A stretch of 64,000 nucleotides of DNA from UBA2357 sp041678045 (GCA_041678045.1 JBAYOV010000014.1:1-64000), one strand, 5' to 3'. Shown: positions 34,122 to 44,215, counted from the stretch's first letter. Translations and numbers: made by a program. Notes: generated by a model from the letters alone, not told the origin.

Positions 34122-36266
34122 ATGACCCATCATCGCAATTCAGCCTGCAACCCGGCCTGCAGCCAGCACCTGGCCAGCCTCGGGCATGTTCCCCCTGTGG
34201 GACTTTCAGTCACATTTCGCTCTGCGGAAAGGCGTTTCGGGTTGTGCGGCCTGATGCTGGCTTTGATGCTGCCGGTTGCGTACAGGGCGCAGGCAGCCGA
34301 CCCTTTTTTCGATGAAGTGCCGCTGGTGCTGACGGCCTCGCGTCTGGAGCAGTCCGCGCTTGATGCGCCTGCAGCGGTGACGGTGATCGATCGCGAGATG
34401 ATCGAGGCTTCCGGTTTCACCGAGCTGCATGACCTGCTGCGCCTGGTGCCGGGCTTTTTGGTGGCGAACTGGCCGGACGGTTCGCCGACCGTTGCGAACC
34501 ATGGTCTGGGCGATGCGCATGACCGGCGGATCAAGGTGATGATTGACGGACGCACCGTCAATAGCGTGCTATGGGGCGACACCCGCTGGCAGGATTTGCC
34601 GATCCGGGTGGATGACCTGGACCGGGTGGAAGTGGTGCGTGGCCCCAACGGTGCAGCGTACGGGGTCAACGCCTTTCAGGGGGTGATCAACCTGATCACC
34701 CGCCCACCCGCCACGGAAGACGGGGTGACCCTGATCGGTCGGGTCGGGCGGAACGGGTTTTTCGATACCGGTGTGCGCATCAACAACCCGGTAGGTACGG
34801 CGGTGGACTGGCGCCTCACGGCCTCGCGCCGCGCCGCACTGAATTTCGAGTCGCATTTCGAGCCGGGCATGGGGTATCACAGCCGGGAGCATATTGCGCG
34901 CAATGTGGTGAATTTCAACGCCTCCACCTGGCTGGGGCCGCAGGACGAATTGCGCCTGCAGTTGGGGGCGAGCGATGGGGTGAATCGGCGCGGCACACCG
35001 GGCAAGGAGAGTTTTCCACCCCACAGCGAGTCTGACCGTTCCCTGTACCTGCACATGGGGTGGGTGAGGGCGCTGGATGTGGAAAGCGAATTTTCCATGC
35101 AGTACTACCATCAGCAGGAGCGTGTGCGCGCGGGCTTTCCCGTGCCGATGGTCGATGCTGCCACGGGCACGCGCCTGATGGTGCCCACCGATACCGATCG
35201 GGATGCGCGCCGCGACGATCTCGAGGTGCAGTTCAGCGACCGCCTGTCCGACAACCTGCGCATGATGATCGGTGCCGGGGTTCGCCAGGAGTCGGTGGAG
35301 TCGCTGCGTTACTTCAACCGCACCGATCCGGTACGCGCCACGCACTGGCAGATGTTCGGCAGCCTCACCTGGAATCCCATCGAACGCCTGTCCATCGATG
35401 CCGGGGGCACCTGGGAGAAGCACCAGTACAGCGGCACGCTGTTTTCCCCGCGTCTGGCGGCGCTGTATGCGATCAGCCCCGATCAATCCTTGCGTGCGGC
35501 GGTAGGAACGTCGTACCGGGCGCCGTCCATGATGGAGTCCGAATCGTTCGAGGTGATCCGCATGGACGGCATGGTGAAGTCCATCATGTATCGCGCAATG
35601 AATCCGGTGGAGCCCGAACGGGTGCGCTATGTGGATCTGGGCTATGTGGCCCATGCCCGCGAGTTCGGGGTGCGCTTCGATGCACGCGTTTTCCGCGAGT
35701 CCTACAGCCGTTATCTGGACGACAGCAGCTGCATCAACCCGCCCAATCTGGGCACCTTCCCCACGCATGCGGTGTGCACCGGGGTGCCGGACAATTTCGT
35801 GCCGTTCCGCCCCGAACAGAAATCCTTCATTTTCTCGAATCTCGATGCCTTCGTGATGAACGGTGCGGAATTCAGCATCGACTGGCGACATCGGGGTTGG
35901 GGCCGGGTGATTCTGTCTCAGGCCTTCATCGACATCGATCCGCGTGGCCGGGTGTTCGACGGCGACATCCAGAAGAGCGCACCCAGTGCGATGACCTCCC
36001 TGCTGTTGATCAAGAACCTGCCCAACCGCTGGCGTGCCAGCCTCGGGTATTACCACAACCAGGAAATGTACTGGCTCAACGGCGGAGACCGGGTGCCTGC
36101 GCGCGACCGTTTCGATGTGCGGATTTCCCGGGGGTTCGGCCACAAGTCGCAGGAGAATGAAATCGCCCTGCAAGTTCACAGCATGGGGGGACGCTACCCC
36201 GAGTTTCATGCCGGCAAGTTCCGTGCAGAACCTCAGGCCTTCGTGAGCCTGCGCTACACCTTCTGA
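34122..36266 (+). CDS. TonB-dependent outer-membrane receptor
   Basis: A 714-residue receptor. The plug carries the usual sequence: VPLVLTASRLEQSALDAPAA, IEASGFTELHDLLRLVPGFL, VMIDGRTVNSVLWGD and VEVVRGPNGAAYGVNAFQGV. The barrel ends with FRAEPQAFVSLRYTF, terminal Phe included. The signal peptide (FGLCGLMLALMLPVAYRAQA) starts about 38 residues after the ATG at 34122, so a later start near 34197 or 34238 is quite possible. The substrate is unknown: no siderophore or vitamin gene is close. An AEC transporter gene follows after 102 bases. Confidence 0.85.
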   Translation: MTHHRNSACNPACSQHLASLGHVPPVGLSVTFRSAERRFGLCGLMLALMLPVAYRAQAADPFFDEVPLVLTASRLEQSALDAPAAVTVIDREMIEASGFTELHDLLRLVPGFLVANWPDGSPTVANHGLGDAHDRRIKVMIDGRTVNSVLWGDTRWQDLPIRVDDLDRVEVVRGPNGAAYGVNAFQGVINLITRPPATEDGVTLIGRVGRNGFFDTGVRINNPVGTAVDWRLTASRRAALNFESHFEPGMGYHSREHIARNVVNFNASTWLGPQDELRLQLGASDGVNRRGTPGKESFPPHSESDRSLYLHMGWVRALDVESEFSMQYYHQQERVRAGFPVPMVDAATGTRLMVPTDTDRDARRDDLEVQFSDRLSDNLRMMIGAGVRQESVESLRYFNRTDPVRATHWQMFGSLTWNPIERLSIDAGGTWEKHQYSGTLFSPRLAALYAISPDQSLRAAVGTSYRAPSMMESESFEVIRMDGMVKSIMYRAMNPVEPERVRYVDLGYVAHAREFGVRFDARVFRESYSRYLDDSSCINPPNLGTFPTHAVCTGVPDNFVPFRPEQKSFIFSNLDAFVMNGAEFSIDWRHRGWGRVILSQAFIDIDPRGRVFDGDIQKSAPSAMTSLLLIKNLPNRWRASLGYYHNQEMYWLNGGDRVPARDRFDVRISRGFGHKSQENEIALQVHSMGGRYPEFHAGKFRAEPQAFVSLRYTF

Positions 36267-36368
36267 TGACGCAGCGGGGGTGCGGAGGAGCACTCCGCCC
36301 CCTGCCAGCCTCGGGCCACCTGCCATTCCGGCCACCCTGTGTTGCGCCCTTCCAGCCGAGTGCCTTGC

Positions 36369-37319
36369 ATGTCCGACTTTCTCGCTGTCCTGGCGTTCTC
36401 GTTTTCGATTACCGGGCCAATCTTCGTGATTCTGGCGCTTGGCCTGCTGCTCAGGCGTGCCGGCATGATCACCGATGCCTTCGTCGATGCCGGCTCGCGT
36501 CTGGTGTTCAACCTGTCCCTGCCGGTGCTGCTGTTCCTGAGCATTGCCGGCACCCGCATGGACGATGCCCGCAGCCTGTCGCTGATTGCGTTCGGTGCGC
36601 TCGCCACGGTGCTGGCCTTCGTGCTGCTGGAGTGGCTGGCGTCCCGGGTCATCGAGCCGGCGCGCGACCGTGGCGTGTTCGTACAGGGCAGCTTTCGTTC
36701 CAACATGGGCATCATCGGCCTGGCCTACTGCGTGAATGCCTATGGGGAGGCCGGGTTGCTGACGGCATCGCTGTATCTGGGCCTGATCACCATCCTGTTC
36801 AACGTACTCTCGGTGATCACCCTGAATCGCTCCCTGCACCGCAGCAGTGGCGGGGTGCGGATGCTGCGCGGAATTGCCACCAATCCGTTGATCATCGCCA
36901 TCGTGCTGGCCTTGCTGGTGTCGTGGGCCGGACTGCGCCTGCCATCGGTGCTGGCCCAGTCCGGGCAGTACCTGGCCGACCTGACCCTGCCGTTGGCCCT
37001 GTTGTGTACCGGCGCGACCCTGAACTTCGGTTCGCTTCGCTCCGAGTTGCGCAGCACCTTGCTGGCCACCGCAATGAAGTTGGTGGTCATTCCGCTGACC
37101 TTCACCGCAGCAGGCATCGCAGCCGGTTTCCGTGGGGTTGAGCTGGGTGTGTTGCTACTCATGTCTTCGGCGCCCACGGCTGCGGCCAGTTATGTGATGG
37201 TACGGGCGATGGGCGGCAATGCGACGCTGGCCGCCAACATCATTGCCCTGAGTACCCTGGGCTCCCTGCTGTGCACCAGCGCTGGAGTGGTGGTGCTCAG
37301 CAGGCTGGGGTTGATGTGA
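36369..37319 (+). CDS. AEC-family transporter
   Basis: A 316-residue inner-membrane protein with about ten helices in two five-helix halves, typical of the auxin efflux carrier family (malonate, malate or other organic anion transport). Recognised segments are GPIFVILALGLLLRRAGMI at the start, NMGIIGLAYCVNAYG in the middle, and SAPTAAASYVMVRAMGG near the end. The start is ATG 36369. It may be co-transcribed with the upstream TonB receptor, but no substrate can be assigned. Confidence 0.85.
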   Translation: MSDFLAVLAFSFSITGPIFVILALGLLLRRAGMITDAFVDAGSRLVFNLSLPVLLFLSIAGTRMDDARSLSLIAFGALATVLAFVLLEWLASRVIEPARDRGVFVQGSFRSNMGIIGLAYCVNAYGEAGLLTASLYLGLITILFNVLSVITLNRSLHRSSGGVRMLRGIATNPLIIAIVLALLVSWAGLRLPSVLAQSGQYLADLTLPLALLCTGATLNFGSLRSELRSTLLATAMKLVVIPLTFTAAGIAAGFRGVELGVLLLMSSAPTAAASYVMVRAMGGNATLAANIIALSTLGSLLCTSAGVVVLSRLGLM

Positions 37320-37454
37320 GTCCGTTCATCAGCCCGGACGGTGCCTTGCGGCAGAACGCTGCAGGCAGTGTCCGCTGGATCGATTACATTTGCAGACGCG
37401 TCCGAACCGCAAGCGCCGTGCTTGTCCCCTTCATCCGCTCCTCCTGAACGCACC

Positions 37455-39668
37455 ATGACGCCTACCCGCCGCTTCCTGCTGGTTCGTGCCCTGAAGGCCA
37501 CCGGCGCCTATGCGCTGTTCGGTGTGTTGTGGATCATTGCATCGGATCGCCTGCTGTTGGCGCTGGTGCGGGGAGATCTGGAGCAGTTTTCACGGGTGCA
37601 GACCTTCAAGGGTCTGATCTTCGTCATTCTTACCACCCTACTGATCTTCCTGCTCACTTGGCTCGCCCTGCACCAGTTGCACCGTGCGGCCGAGCGTTTG
37701 CGGCGCAGCGAGGAAAACCTGCGCCGTGCCCAGACGATTGGCCAGATCGGCAGCTGGTATACCAACGACAGCCTGAATGCCGGAGTGCCCGACTGGCAGC
37801 ATTCCGGCCGTGTGGTGATGGAGTGGTCCGACCATGCGCACGAACTGCTGGGCATCCCGCGTGGCCGGGCGATAGACCGTGACCTGTTCATGGCCTGCGT
37901 ACATCCCGACGATCGCGACAGGGTGGCCGGTGCCATCGAAGAGGCGATGCGCACCGGCAGTCATGACATCGAATATCGCATCGTGCGTTCGGGCGGTGAG
38001 GTGCGCTGGCTGCGCGGACGTACCGAATTCCGCTTCGATGAGGAGGGCACTACCACCGAGGCCATCGGTACCGTGCAGGACATCACCGAACGTCGCCTGC
38101 TGGAGCAGGCACGCCAGCAGCTCATGGAGCGTCAGCACATGCTGGCCAACGCCTCTCCGGCGCTGTTGTGGACGGCCGATGCGACAGGCCGGCTGGATTG
38201 GGTGAATGAGCGTTCGCTGACCTTTACCGGTCGCCCCCTCCAGGATGAGCTGAACTGGGGTTGGGTGGAGCTGGTGCATCCTGATGACCGGGAGGGCTAC
38301 CTGAGCATCTTCCGCCAGGCGGTGGCCAATTGTCTGCCTTTTTCCACCGAGTTCCGCATGCTCCGCCACGACGGTGAATACCGCTGGCTGATGGCACAGG
38401 GCATGCCCAGACTGGACCCGGCATCCCCCGGGCGGTGTGTGGGTTTCATTGGCTCGGGGCTGGATGTGACCCGCGAGCATGAGGCACTGGAGGCCTTGTG
38501 GGCCTCGGAAGAGCGCCTGCGCCTGGCGCTGAAGGCGGGGGGGCAGGGCATCTTCGACATTGACTTTGCTTCCGGGCGGGTGCTGGTGAGTGCAGAATAT
38601 GCGCACATGCTCGGTCATGACGAGGGGGATTTTTCCGAAACGCTCGATACCCTGCGCAAGCGCATCCATCCGGACGACCTGAATGACTATGAGCAGCGAC
38701 TCTCCGATTGTCTGGCGGACAATCGCCACGACTTTCGCGCGGAGTTCAGGCAGCGGGCGGCCAGCGGCGACTGGAAATGGATGCTGGCCATGGGGGCGGT
38801 GATCGAGCGCGGCCAGAATGGCCTGCCGCTGCGCATGATCGGCACACAAACCGATATTGACCGCATCAAGCGGGCCGAGGCGCTGCTGAGCAGCCTGAAT
38901 CAGGTGCTGGAGCAAAGGGTTGCCGAGCGTACCGCGCAGCTCGAAGCGGCCAACAAGGAGCTGGAGTCGTTCTCATATGCGGTGTCCCATGACCTGAAGG
39001 CACCGCTGCGCGGCATTTCCGGTTACAGCGAACTGTTGCTCGAAGACTACGGTTCAAAGCTCGACACGCAAGGATGCGATTTTCTGCACAAGATTCGCCG
39101 GGGGGTGGAGCAGATGCACGCGCTGATCGAGGACATGCTTGCCTATTCACGCATCGACCGAACGGTCCCCGACGTATCCTGTTTTGCACTGGATGAACTG
39201 CTGGCGGCGGTGATGGAGCAGTATGCCGGCACCGTGGAGGCGGGGCAGATCACCTTGACCTGCCATTGCGAACCCCTGGAAGTGTGTGCCGACCGGGAGG
39301 GGCTGGCAGTGATTCTGCGCAATCTGCTGGACAATGCGCTGAAGTTCAGCCGCGATGTGCCCCGGCCCCATGTGGAGGTTGGCGCGCGGCGGGAGGGTGA
39401 GCGTTGTGTGCTGCATGTGCGCGATAACGGCATCGGCTTTGACATGCAGCACCATGAGCGCATTTTCGAAGTGTTCCAGCGTCTGCATCGCGATGAACGG
39501 CACATGGGCACCGGGGTCGGTCTGGCGCTCGTCAGGCGGGCGGCTGCCCGCATGGGCGGACGGGTCTGGGCCGAGAGCCAGCCCGGCCAGGGGGCCTGTT
39601 TCTTTGTGGACATTCCATGTGCGCCCGCGCCGGCGGAAGATGCCGGGCCGGGGGGCGGCACGGTTTGA
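37455..39668 (+). CDS. membrane PAS-domain sensor histidine kinase
   Basis: A 737-residue hybrid-free kinase. Two helices (about residues 14-36 and 55-75) are followed by three PAS/PAC units (about 85-215, 230-350 and 360-480), a coiled coil, a HisKA domain with the phospho-accepting His512 in SYAVSHDLKAPLRGISGYSE, and a HATPase domain with N (LLDNALKFSR), G1 (DNGIGFDM) and G2 (MGTGVGLALVRR) boxes. It resembles phytochrome-like/light or redox sensor kinases of the same PAS-HisKA form. No response regulator gene is adjacent, so it is an orphan. Confidence 0.9.
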   Translation: MTPTRRFLLVRALKATGAYALFGVLWIIASDRLLLALVRGDLEQFSRVQTFKGLIFVILTTLLIFLLTWLALHQLHRAAERLRRSEENLRRAQTIGQIGSWYTNDSLNAGVPDWQHSGRVVMEWSDHAHELLGIPRGRAIDRDLFMACVHPDDRDRVAGAIEEAMRTGSHDIEYRIVRSGGEVRWLRGRTEFRFDEEGTTTEAIGTVQDITERRLLEQARQQLMERQHMLANASPALLWTADATGRLDWVNERSLTFTGRPLQDELNWGWVELVHPDDREGYLSIFRQAVANCLPFSTEFRMLRHDGEYRWLMAQGMPRLDPASPGRCVGFIGSGLDVTREHEALEALWASEERLRLALKAGGQGIFDIDFASGRVLVSAEYAHMLGHDEGDFSETLDTLRKRIHPDDLNDYEQRLSDCLADNRHDFRAEFRQRAASGDWKWMLAMGAVIERGQNGLPLRMIGTQTDIDRIKRAEALLSSLNQVLEQRVAERTAQLEAANKELESFSYAVSHDLKAPLRGISGYSELLLEDYGSKLDTQGCDFLHKIRRGVEQMHALIEDMLAYSRIDRTVPDVSCFALDELLAAVMEQYAGTVEAGQITLTCHCEPLEVCADREGLAVILRNLLDNALKFSRDVPRPHVEVGARREGERCVLHVRDNGIGFDMQHHERIFEVFQRLHRDERHMGTGVGLALVRRAAARMGGRVWAESQPGQGACFFVDIPCAPAPAEDAGPGGGTV

Positions 39669-39902
39669 ATGCCCCCGTGGCCGTTGCGGACATGACGCAG
39701 ACAGGATGACGTTTTGCCGATCATATTTTCCGATGGTTGGACTTGCAGTGCCTCTGCTGGGTAACATGCATGCCAGTGCAAGTTTCGGAACCTCGCCTGC
39801 AGCATATGCCGAGGTGACTGGAATGCATCTTGTCAGGGCGCCGCAGTGCGTCGATCAACCGCAGCGAAGGCAAATACAAGGGCACATAACAGGAGAATTG
39901 CA

Positions 39903-40907
39903 ATGATTGGAGGAGGGGTGAGCATTCAGGCTGGGGCACACCTGAGCGTGAATCATCTGGTGGTGCCCCGGCTGTCGCGGCTATTGTCAGCGGCCGATGC
40001 GCTCGGGCTGACGGTGCATAAGCGCAAGGGACAGGTGACCTTCATTGACGGAGGCATTGAGGCGCGCGGCAGTGCGGCCGCCGGGGCCAGAATCGCCGAA
40101 GTCTGCATGGCCGGGCTGGGCGCGGTGCAACCCGGCGGGCAGCTCGATCCGGGCTGGCCGAGCTGGACCGAAGTGCGCAGCGTGCAACCGGTGATTGCCT
40201 GTCTGGCCAGCCAGCATGCCGGCTGGCGCCTGGAGGTGGCCGATGCGGGCGATGGCCTGGGGCCGTTTCGTGCGCTGGCCTCGGGGCCGGCCCGTTCGCT
40301 GGCCTGCACCGAGCGGGTGTTTGCGGATCTGGGCTACAGCGATGAGGCGCTGGAAGGCGTGTTGTTGCTGGAAACCGATCGGCGGCCACCGGACAGCGTG
40401 GTCGAGCGCATCCTCTCCGATTGCGGACTGGACCCCGAGGGGCTGACGCTGATCCTGGCACCGATCAACAGCATGACCGGCATGACGCAACGCGTGGCGC
40501 GGGTGATGGAGATCGCGATTTACCGGGCCTACCGGCTGGGCTTCCCGATGGATCAGATCGTCGATGGACGCGCTTCCGTGCCGCAGGCGGTGCCGTCTCC
40601 GGACATGACGGTGTCCACCGGGCGTGCGCACGACGCGGTGATCTACGGCGGGCGGGTGCATTTGCGGGTGAAGTGCGAGGACGAGCAGGCCCGCGAACTG
40701 GCGATGAAGCTGCCGTCGCTCAATTCGTCCGAGTTCGGTCAAGCCTTCGAGGAGGTGTATCTGCGCCACGGGGGCGACACCAGCAAGGTCGACCCGGCCC
40801 TCATCGCCCCGGCCGAAGTGTGGATCAGCAACCTGCTCAGTGGCCGCACCTGGCGGGCGGGCGGGCTTCGCATCGACCTGCTCAACGAGCGCTGGGTCGA
40901 GCGCTGA
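39903..40907 (+). CDS. mch: methenyltetrahydromethanopterin cyclohydrolase-like protein
   Basis: A 334-residue protein matching the Mch plan: start HLSVNHLVVPRLSRLL, the FIDGGIEARGSAAAG segment, VCMAGLG, PVIACLASQHAGWRLEV, RALASGPARSLA, GVLLLETDRRPPDSV, then LTLILAPINSMTGMTQ, and an AHDAVIYGGRVHLRV end. The Arg-x-x-Glu pair of the active site is conserved (Arg200, Glu203 in ARVMEIAIY). Mch interconverts methenyl- and formyl-tetrahydromethanopterin in C1 transfer for formaldehyde oxidation. No fae, mtd, fhc or other H4MPT gene is in the window. The AGGAG site at 39891 decides the start at ATG 39903. Confidence 0.72.
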   Translation: MIGGGVSIQAGAHLSVNHLVVPRLSRLLSAADALGLTVHKRKGQVTFIDGGIEARGSAAAGARIAEVCMAGLGAVQPGGQLDPGWPSWTEVRSVQPVIACLASQHAGWRLEVADAGDGLGPFRALASGPARSLACTERVFADLGYSDEALEGVLLLETDRRPPDSVVERILSDCGLDPEGLTLILAPINSMTGMTQRVARVMEIAIYRAYRLGFPMDQIVDGRASVPQAVPSPDMTVSTGRAHDAVIYGGRVHLRVKCEDEQARELAMKLPSLNSSEFGQAFEEVYLRHGGDTSKVDPALIAPAEVWISNLLSGRTWRAGGLRIDLLNERWVER

Positions 40908-40992
40908 AGCGTTATTGCCCCGGCCCTGTCATTGTGACTGATCACCGTTTGCCCTGAATTCTTCGAAGCTGAGGGGTTCAGGGGGACGGTGT

Positions 40993-41481
40993 TCAGCTAC
41001 CCGGTTCGTGCAGGCTGAGCACCGCTGCGGCGGGCTTGCCTTCGCTGCTGCGGCGCCAGCGCTCGATCATCACGCCGACGGCTTCCACATCCGCAAATTT
41101 GTGCGGCTTGGTGACCTTCACACGCGCCCAGTGCGCCCCGAAGCGTTCCAGCAGCAATGAGGCCACACCCTCGGCAAAGGCTTCGAGCAGCTTGTAATGG
41201 TGCTGCTCCAGCATGTCCTTGAGCGCGCTGCGCACCACGCTGTAGTCGATGGTGTCGCCGATGCGGTCCGTGTCGCAGGCCAGGCTGTGCGGCACACCGG
41301 CGGCCAGGTCGATGCGCACGGGCTGGGTGCTGTGCAGCTCGTCATGGTGAATGCCGATGACAGTCTCGCCCACCAGCCCCTCGATGAAGATGATGTCCAG
41401 CCCCTGGGCGGCCGCTTGCGGCCGGGCTGGCGGGCTCATGTCGAGGTTCAGGAACTCGGTCGGGTGACGGTTGCCGTGCAT
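40993..41481 (-). CDS. dihydroneopterin aldolase-like protein (FolB family)
   Basis: A 162-residue protein of the tunnelling-fold FolB/PTPS group. Typical segments are FIEGLVGETVIGIHHDELHS (start of strand 1 with the catalytic region), DTIDYSVVRSALKDM, HYKLLEAFAEGVASLLLERF and VKVTKPHKFADVEAVGVMIER, with the conserved KP. It would act in folate (or methanopterin) pterin synthesis. The start at ATG 41481 is uncertain; an internal ATG at 41439 would trim a disordered leader. It is convergent with the Mch-like gene, so they do not share a transcript. Confidence 0.82.
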   Translation of the reverse strand: MHGNRHPTEFLNLDMSPPARPQAAAQGLDIIFIEGLVGETVIGIHHDELHSTQPVRIDLAAGVPHSLACDTDRIGDTIDYSVVRSALKDMLEQHHYKLLEAFAEGVASLLLERFGAHWARVKVTKPHKFADVEAVGVMIERWRRSSEGKPAAAVLSLHEPGS

Positions 41482-41695
41482 GGAAATCAAGATCGGGGGC
41501 TCCGGTGGGTGAGTGTGCCAAAGTCCCGCATTGTGCCCCGAACCGTTGTCGAAGAGGAAAAAAACCGCCCTGAGTGGCGCGTTGCCTGCGGCAATCCGTC
41601 GCGCCGCCTGCGCAAGCCTTGACCTGTGTCAACCGTGTATTGCTGACCGCGCGGTAAATTCCGCGTTTTCGCATATTCATATACAAGGAGACGCA

Positions 41696-43570
41696 ATGGG
41701 AGAGGTCGCAACAGCCGCAGTCGCAGCAGCCGTGGTCGCAAGCCGACGGTTCATGTCGGGGAATGAAGCGGTGGCGCGCGGTGCGTGGGAAGCCGGTGTC
41801 CGGGTGGCGGCGGCTTATCCGGGCACGCCGTCGACCGAAATCCTGGAGGAGATGGCGGCGTACCCCGACCTCTATACCGAATGGTCGATCAACGAGAAAG
41901 TGTCGCTGGAAGTGGCGCTCGGTGCCTCCATGGTGGGCGCGCGGGCCTTGTGCGCGATGAAGCATGTGGGCCTGAACGTCGCTTCCGACGCGCTGATGAC
42001 CATGACCGTGACCGGAGTGCAGGGCGGGCTGGTGATTGCGGTGGCCGACGATGTGGGCATGTCGTCCTCGCAAAATGAGCAGGATTCACGCTTCTGGGGG
42101 CGTTTTGCGCATGTTCCGGTGCTGGAGCCGGCCGATTCGCAGGAAGCCTACGAAATGACCCGCGCCGCCTTCGAGCTGTCCGAGCAGCATCGCGTGCCGG
42201 TGATCCTGCGCCTGACCACCCGCATCTGCCATGTGAAGGCGGTGGTGCATGTCGGCGAGCGTGTGCAGCTGGAGCCGTCAGGGTTCGAGAAGGATCCGCG
42301 CCGCTGGGTGATGGTGCCGGGCAATGCCAAGCCGCGCCTGCCGCTGATGTTCGAGCGTGAGGCGGCCGTGCGCGCCACGGCCGAAAGCACGCCGCTGAAC
42401 TTCGAGGTCGATGGCAGCAACCGCAGCACCGGCTTTGTCGCATCCGGGCCGGCCTTCATGCATGTGCGCGAAGCCTTCCCGGATTCTCCGGTGTTCAAGC
42501 TGGGGCTGTCCTGTCCGCTGCCGCTCGACGCGCTGCGCCGTTTTGCCGGCACAGTGGCGCGGCTGGTGGTGGTGGAGGAAACCGAAGACCTGGTCGAGAC
42601 CGAGCTGCGTGCCGCCGGCATCGACTGCGTCGGCAAGGCCCTGCTGCCGCGCATCGGTGAGCTCTCGCCCGAAGTGCTGCGCAAGGCCCTGTTGCCTGCG
42701 GGGGCTGTTGCCGAGGAGGCCGCCAGCGTGCCGGCACAGCAGGTCTTCCCGCGTCCGCCGACAATGTGCGTGGCCTGTCCGCATCTGGGGGTGTATTACA
42801 CCCTGTCGCAGATGCGCAATCTGATCATTTCCGGTGATATCGGCTGCTACACGCTGGGCGCGGGACACCCCTGGAATGCGCTCGACACCTGCATTTCCAT
42901 GGGCGCCTCGCTCGGCATGGCGCTGGGCATGGACAAGGGGCGCGGTGAGGCCGACGCCAGCAAGAAGATCCTCGCGGTGATCGGTGATTCCACCTTCATG
43001 CACATGGGCATGCAGGGCCTGCTCGACATCACCTGGAACCGTGGCAACGTCACCGTGCTGCTGCTCGACAACCGGGCGGTGGGCATGACCGGCGGGCAGG
43101 ACAACCCGGGCAGTGGCCGCGACATTCACGGCGAAGAAACCCCACGGGTGGATTTTGCCAAACTGTGCGAGGCGCTGGGCGTGCGGCCGGAGCGTATCCG
43201 GGTGGTGGATCCCTACCAGCTGCCGGTGCTGTTCAAGGCGTTGCGAGAAGAAACCAAGGTCGAGGAACCGTCGGTGATCATCACCGACCGCCCCTGCGTA
43301 CTGATCGACGACTACACCCCGACCCAACCCTACAGGGTGCGCGAGGAGGCCTGTACTGGCTGTGGCAACTGTGTGGATGTGGGATGCCCGGCAATCCATG
43401 TGACCCGCCGCGAGCAGGCGGTGAAGCCTTCCGGCAAGACGGTGGATCTGGCCTTCGTGCGCATCGAAACTTCAGCCTGCACCGGTTGCGGACTGTGCGT
43501 GCAGCCCTGCGCGCCCGAGGCCATCGTGCATGCCGATCCGGTGTTTCCGATCAATTTCAGCCGGGGCTGA
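41696..43570 (+). CDS. iorA: indolepyruvate ferredoxin oxidoreductase alpha subunit
   Basis: A 624-residue enzyme subunit. The N-terminal part is the pyruvate:ferredoxin oxidoreductase-type pyrimidine domain (AAYPGTPSTEILEEMAAYPD, GARALCAMKHVGLNVASDAL). A central PP-type thiamin diphosphate domain follows (GDIGCYTLGAGHPW, then GDSTFMHMGMQGLLDI and LLDNRAVGMTGGQDNPG). The C-terminus has two 4Fe-4S ferredoxin clusters (CTGCGNCVDVGCPAIHV, CTGCGLCVQPCAPEAIV). It oxidises aryl pyruvates to acyl-CoA. The AAGGAG site at 41685 fixes the ATG at 41696. The iorB gene follows 5 bases later. Confidence 0.94.
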   Translation: MGEVATAAVAAAVVASRRFMSGNEAVARGAWEAGVRVAAAYPGTPSTEILEEMAAYPDLYTEWSINEKVSLEVALGASMVGARALCAMKHVGLNVASDALMTMTVTGVQGGLVIAVADDVGMSSSQNEQDSRFWGRFAHVPVLEPADSQEAYEMTRAAFELSEQHRVPVILRLTTRICHVKAVVHVGERVQLEPSGFEKDPRRWVMVPGNAKPRLPLMFEREAAVRATAESTPLNFEVDGSNRSTGFVASGPAFMHVREAFPDSPVFKLGLSCPLPLDALRRFAGTVARLVVVEETEDLVETELRAAGIDCVGKALLPRIGELSPEVLRKALLPAGAVAEEAASVPAQQVFPRPPTMCVACPHLGVYYTLSQMRNLIISGDIGCYTLGAGHPWNALDTCISMGASLGMALGMDKGRGEADASKKILAVIGDSTFMHMGMQGLLDITWNRGNVTVLLLDNRAVGMTGGQDNPGSGRDIHGEETPRVDFAKLCEALGVRPERIRVVDPYQLPVLFKALREETKVEEPSVIITDRPCVLIDDYTPTQPYRVREEACTGCGNCVDVGCPAIHVTRREQAVKPSGKTVDLAFVRIETSACTGCGLCVQPCAPEAIVHADPVFPINFSRG

Positions 43571-43575
43571 GCGCG

Positions 43576-44166
43576 ATGACGACAACCAACATCCTGGTAT
43601 GCGGCATCGGTGGTCAGGGCGTGATGACCGCCACCGAGATTCTCGCCGAGGCCGCCATGTCGCTCGGTTTCGATGTGAAGAAAACCGAAGTGGCCGGCAT
43701 GAGCCAGCGTGGCGGCGTGGTGACCTCGCATCTGCGCTTTGGCGCAACCGTGCTGTCGCCGCAGATTGCACCCGGTGAAGCCGATCTGCTGGTGGGGTTC
43801 GAGGCGGCCGAGGCCCTGCGTTGGTCGCACATGCTGCGCAGCGGCGCGCATGCGCTGGTCAACAGCGGTCGCATCGTGCCGCCGGTGGTCAATAGCGGGT
43901 TGTTCGACTACCCGGAGGATCCGGTGGGCCGCATGGCCGGGCTGGGCGTGGATGTCCATGCTTTCGACGCCAGCGCAATCGCTTCCGGTCTGGGCAACAT
44001 CCGGCTGGGCAACACCGTGATGCTTGGGGCCATGGCCGACCATCTGTCCTTCCCGGCCGAAGTGCTGCGCGAGGCCGTGCTGGCCCGTTTCGCCCGCAAG
44101 AAACCGGCCCTGCTCGAACTCAACCGCCAGGCCTTCGAAGCCGGTCGTCAGGCCGTCGCGGTTTGA
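43576..44166 (+). CDS. iorB: indolepyruvate ferredoxin oxidoreductase beta subunit
   Basis: A 196-residue gamma-type POR subunit. The start NILVCGIGGQGVMTATEILA is diagnostic, followed by VKKTEVAGMSQRGGVVTSHL and LLVGFEAAEALRW. It pairs with IorA for transfer of electrons from indolepyruvate or phenylpyruvate to ferredoxin. Start ATG 43576, 5 bases after the iorA stop, gives a clear operon. The tail GRQAVAV ends just before the group II intron scar. Confidence 0.93.
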   Translation: MTTTNILVCGIGGQGVMTATEILAEAAMSLGFDVKKTEVAGMSQRGGVVTSHLRFGATVLSPQIAPGEADLLVGFEAAEALRWSHMLRSGAHALVNSGRIVPPVVNSGLFDYPEDPVGRMAGLGVDVHAFDASAIASGLGNIRLGNTVMLGAMADHLSFPAEVLREAVLARFARKKPALLELNRQAFEAGRQAVAV

Positions 44167-44215
44167 CCGGTCAGACCAGCGCAACCGGCAGGGGGCGCTG
44201 GCATCACTTCTCCCC

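Noticed and set aside
36266..36368. Terminator between the TonB receptor and the AEC transporter
   Set aside because: No stem with a following T run was found; the two genes may be co-transcribed.
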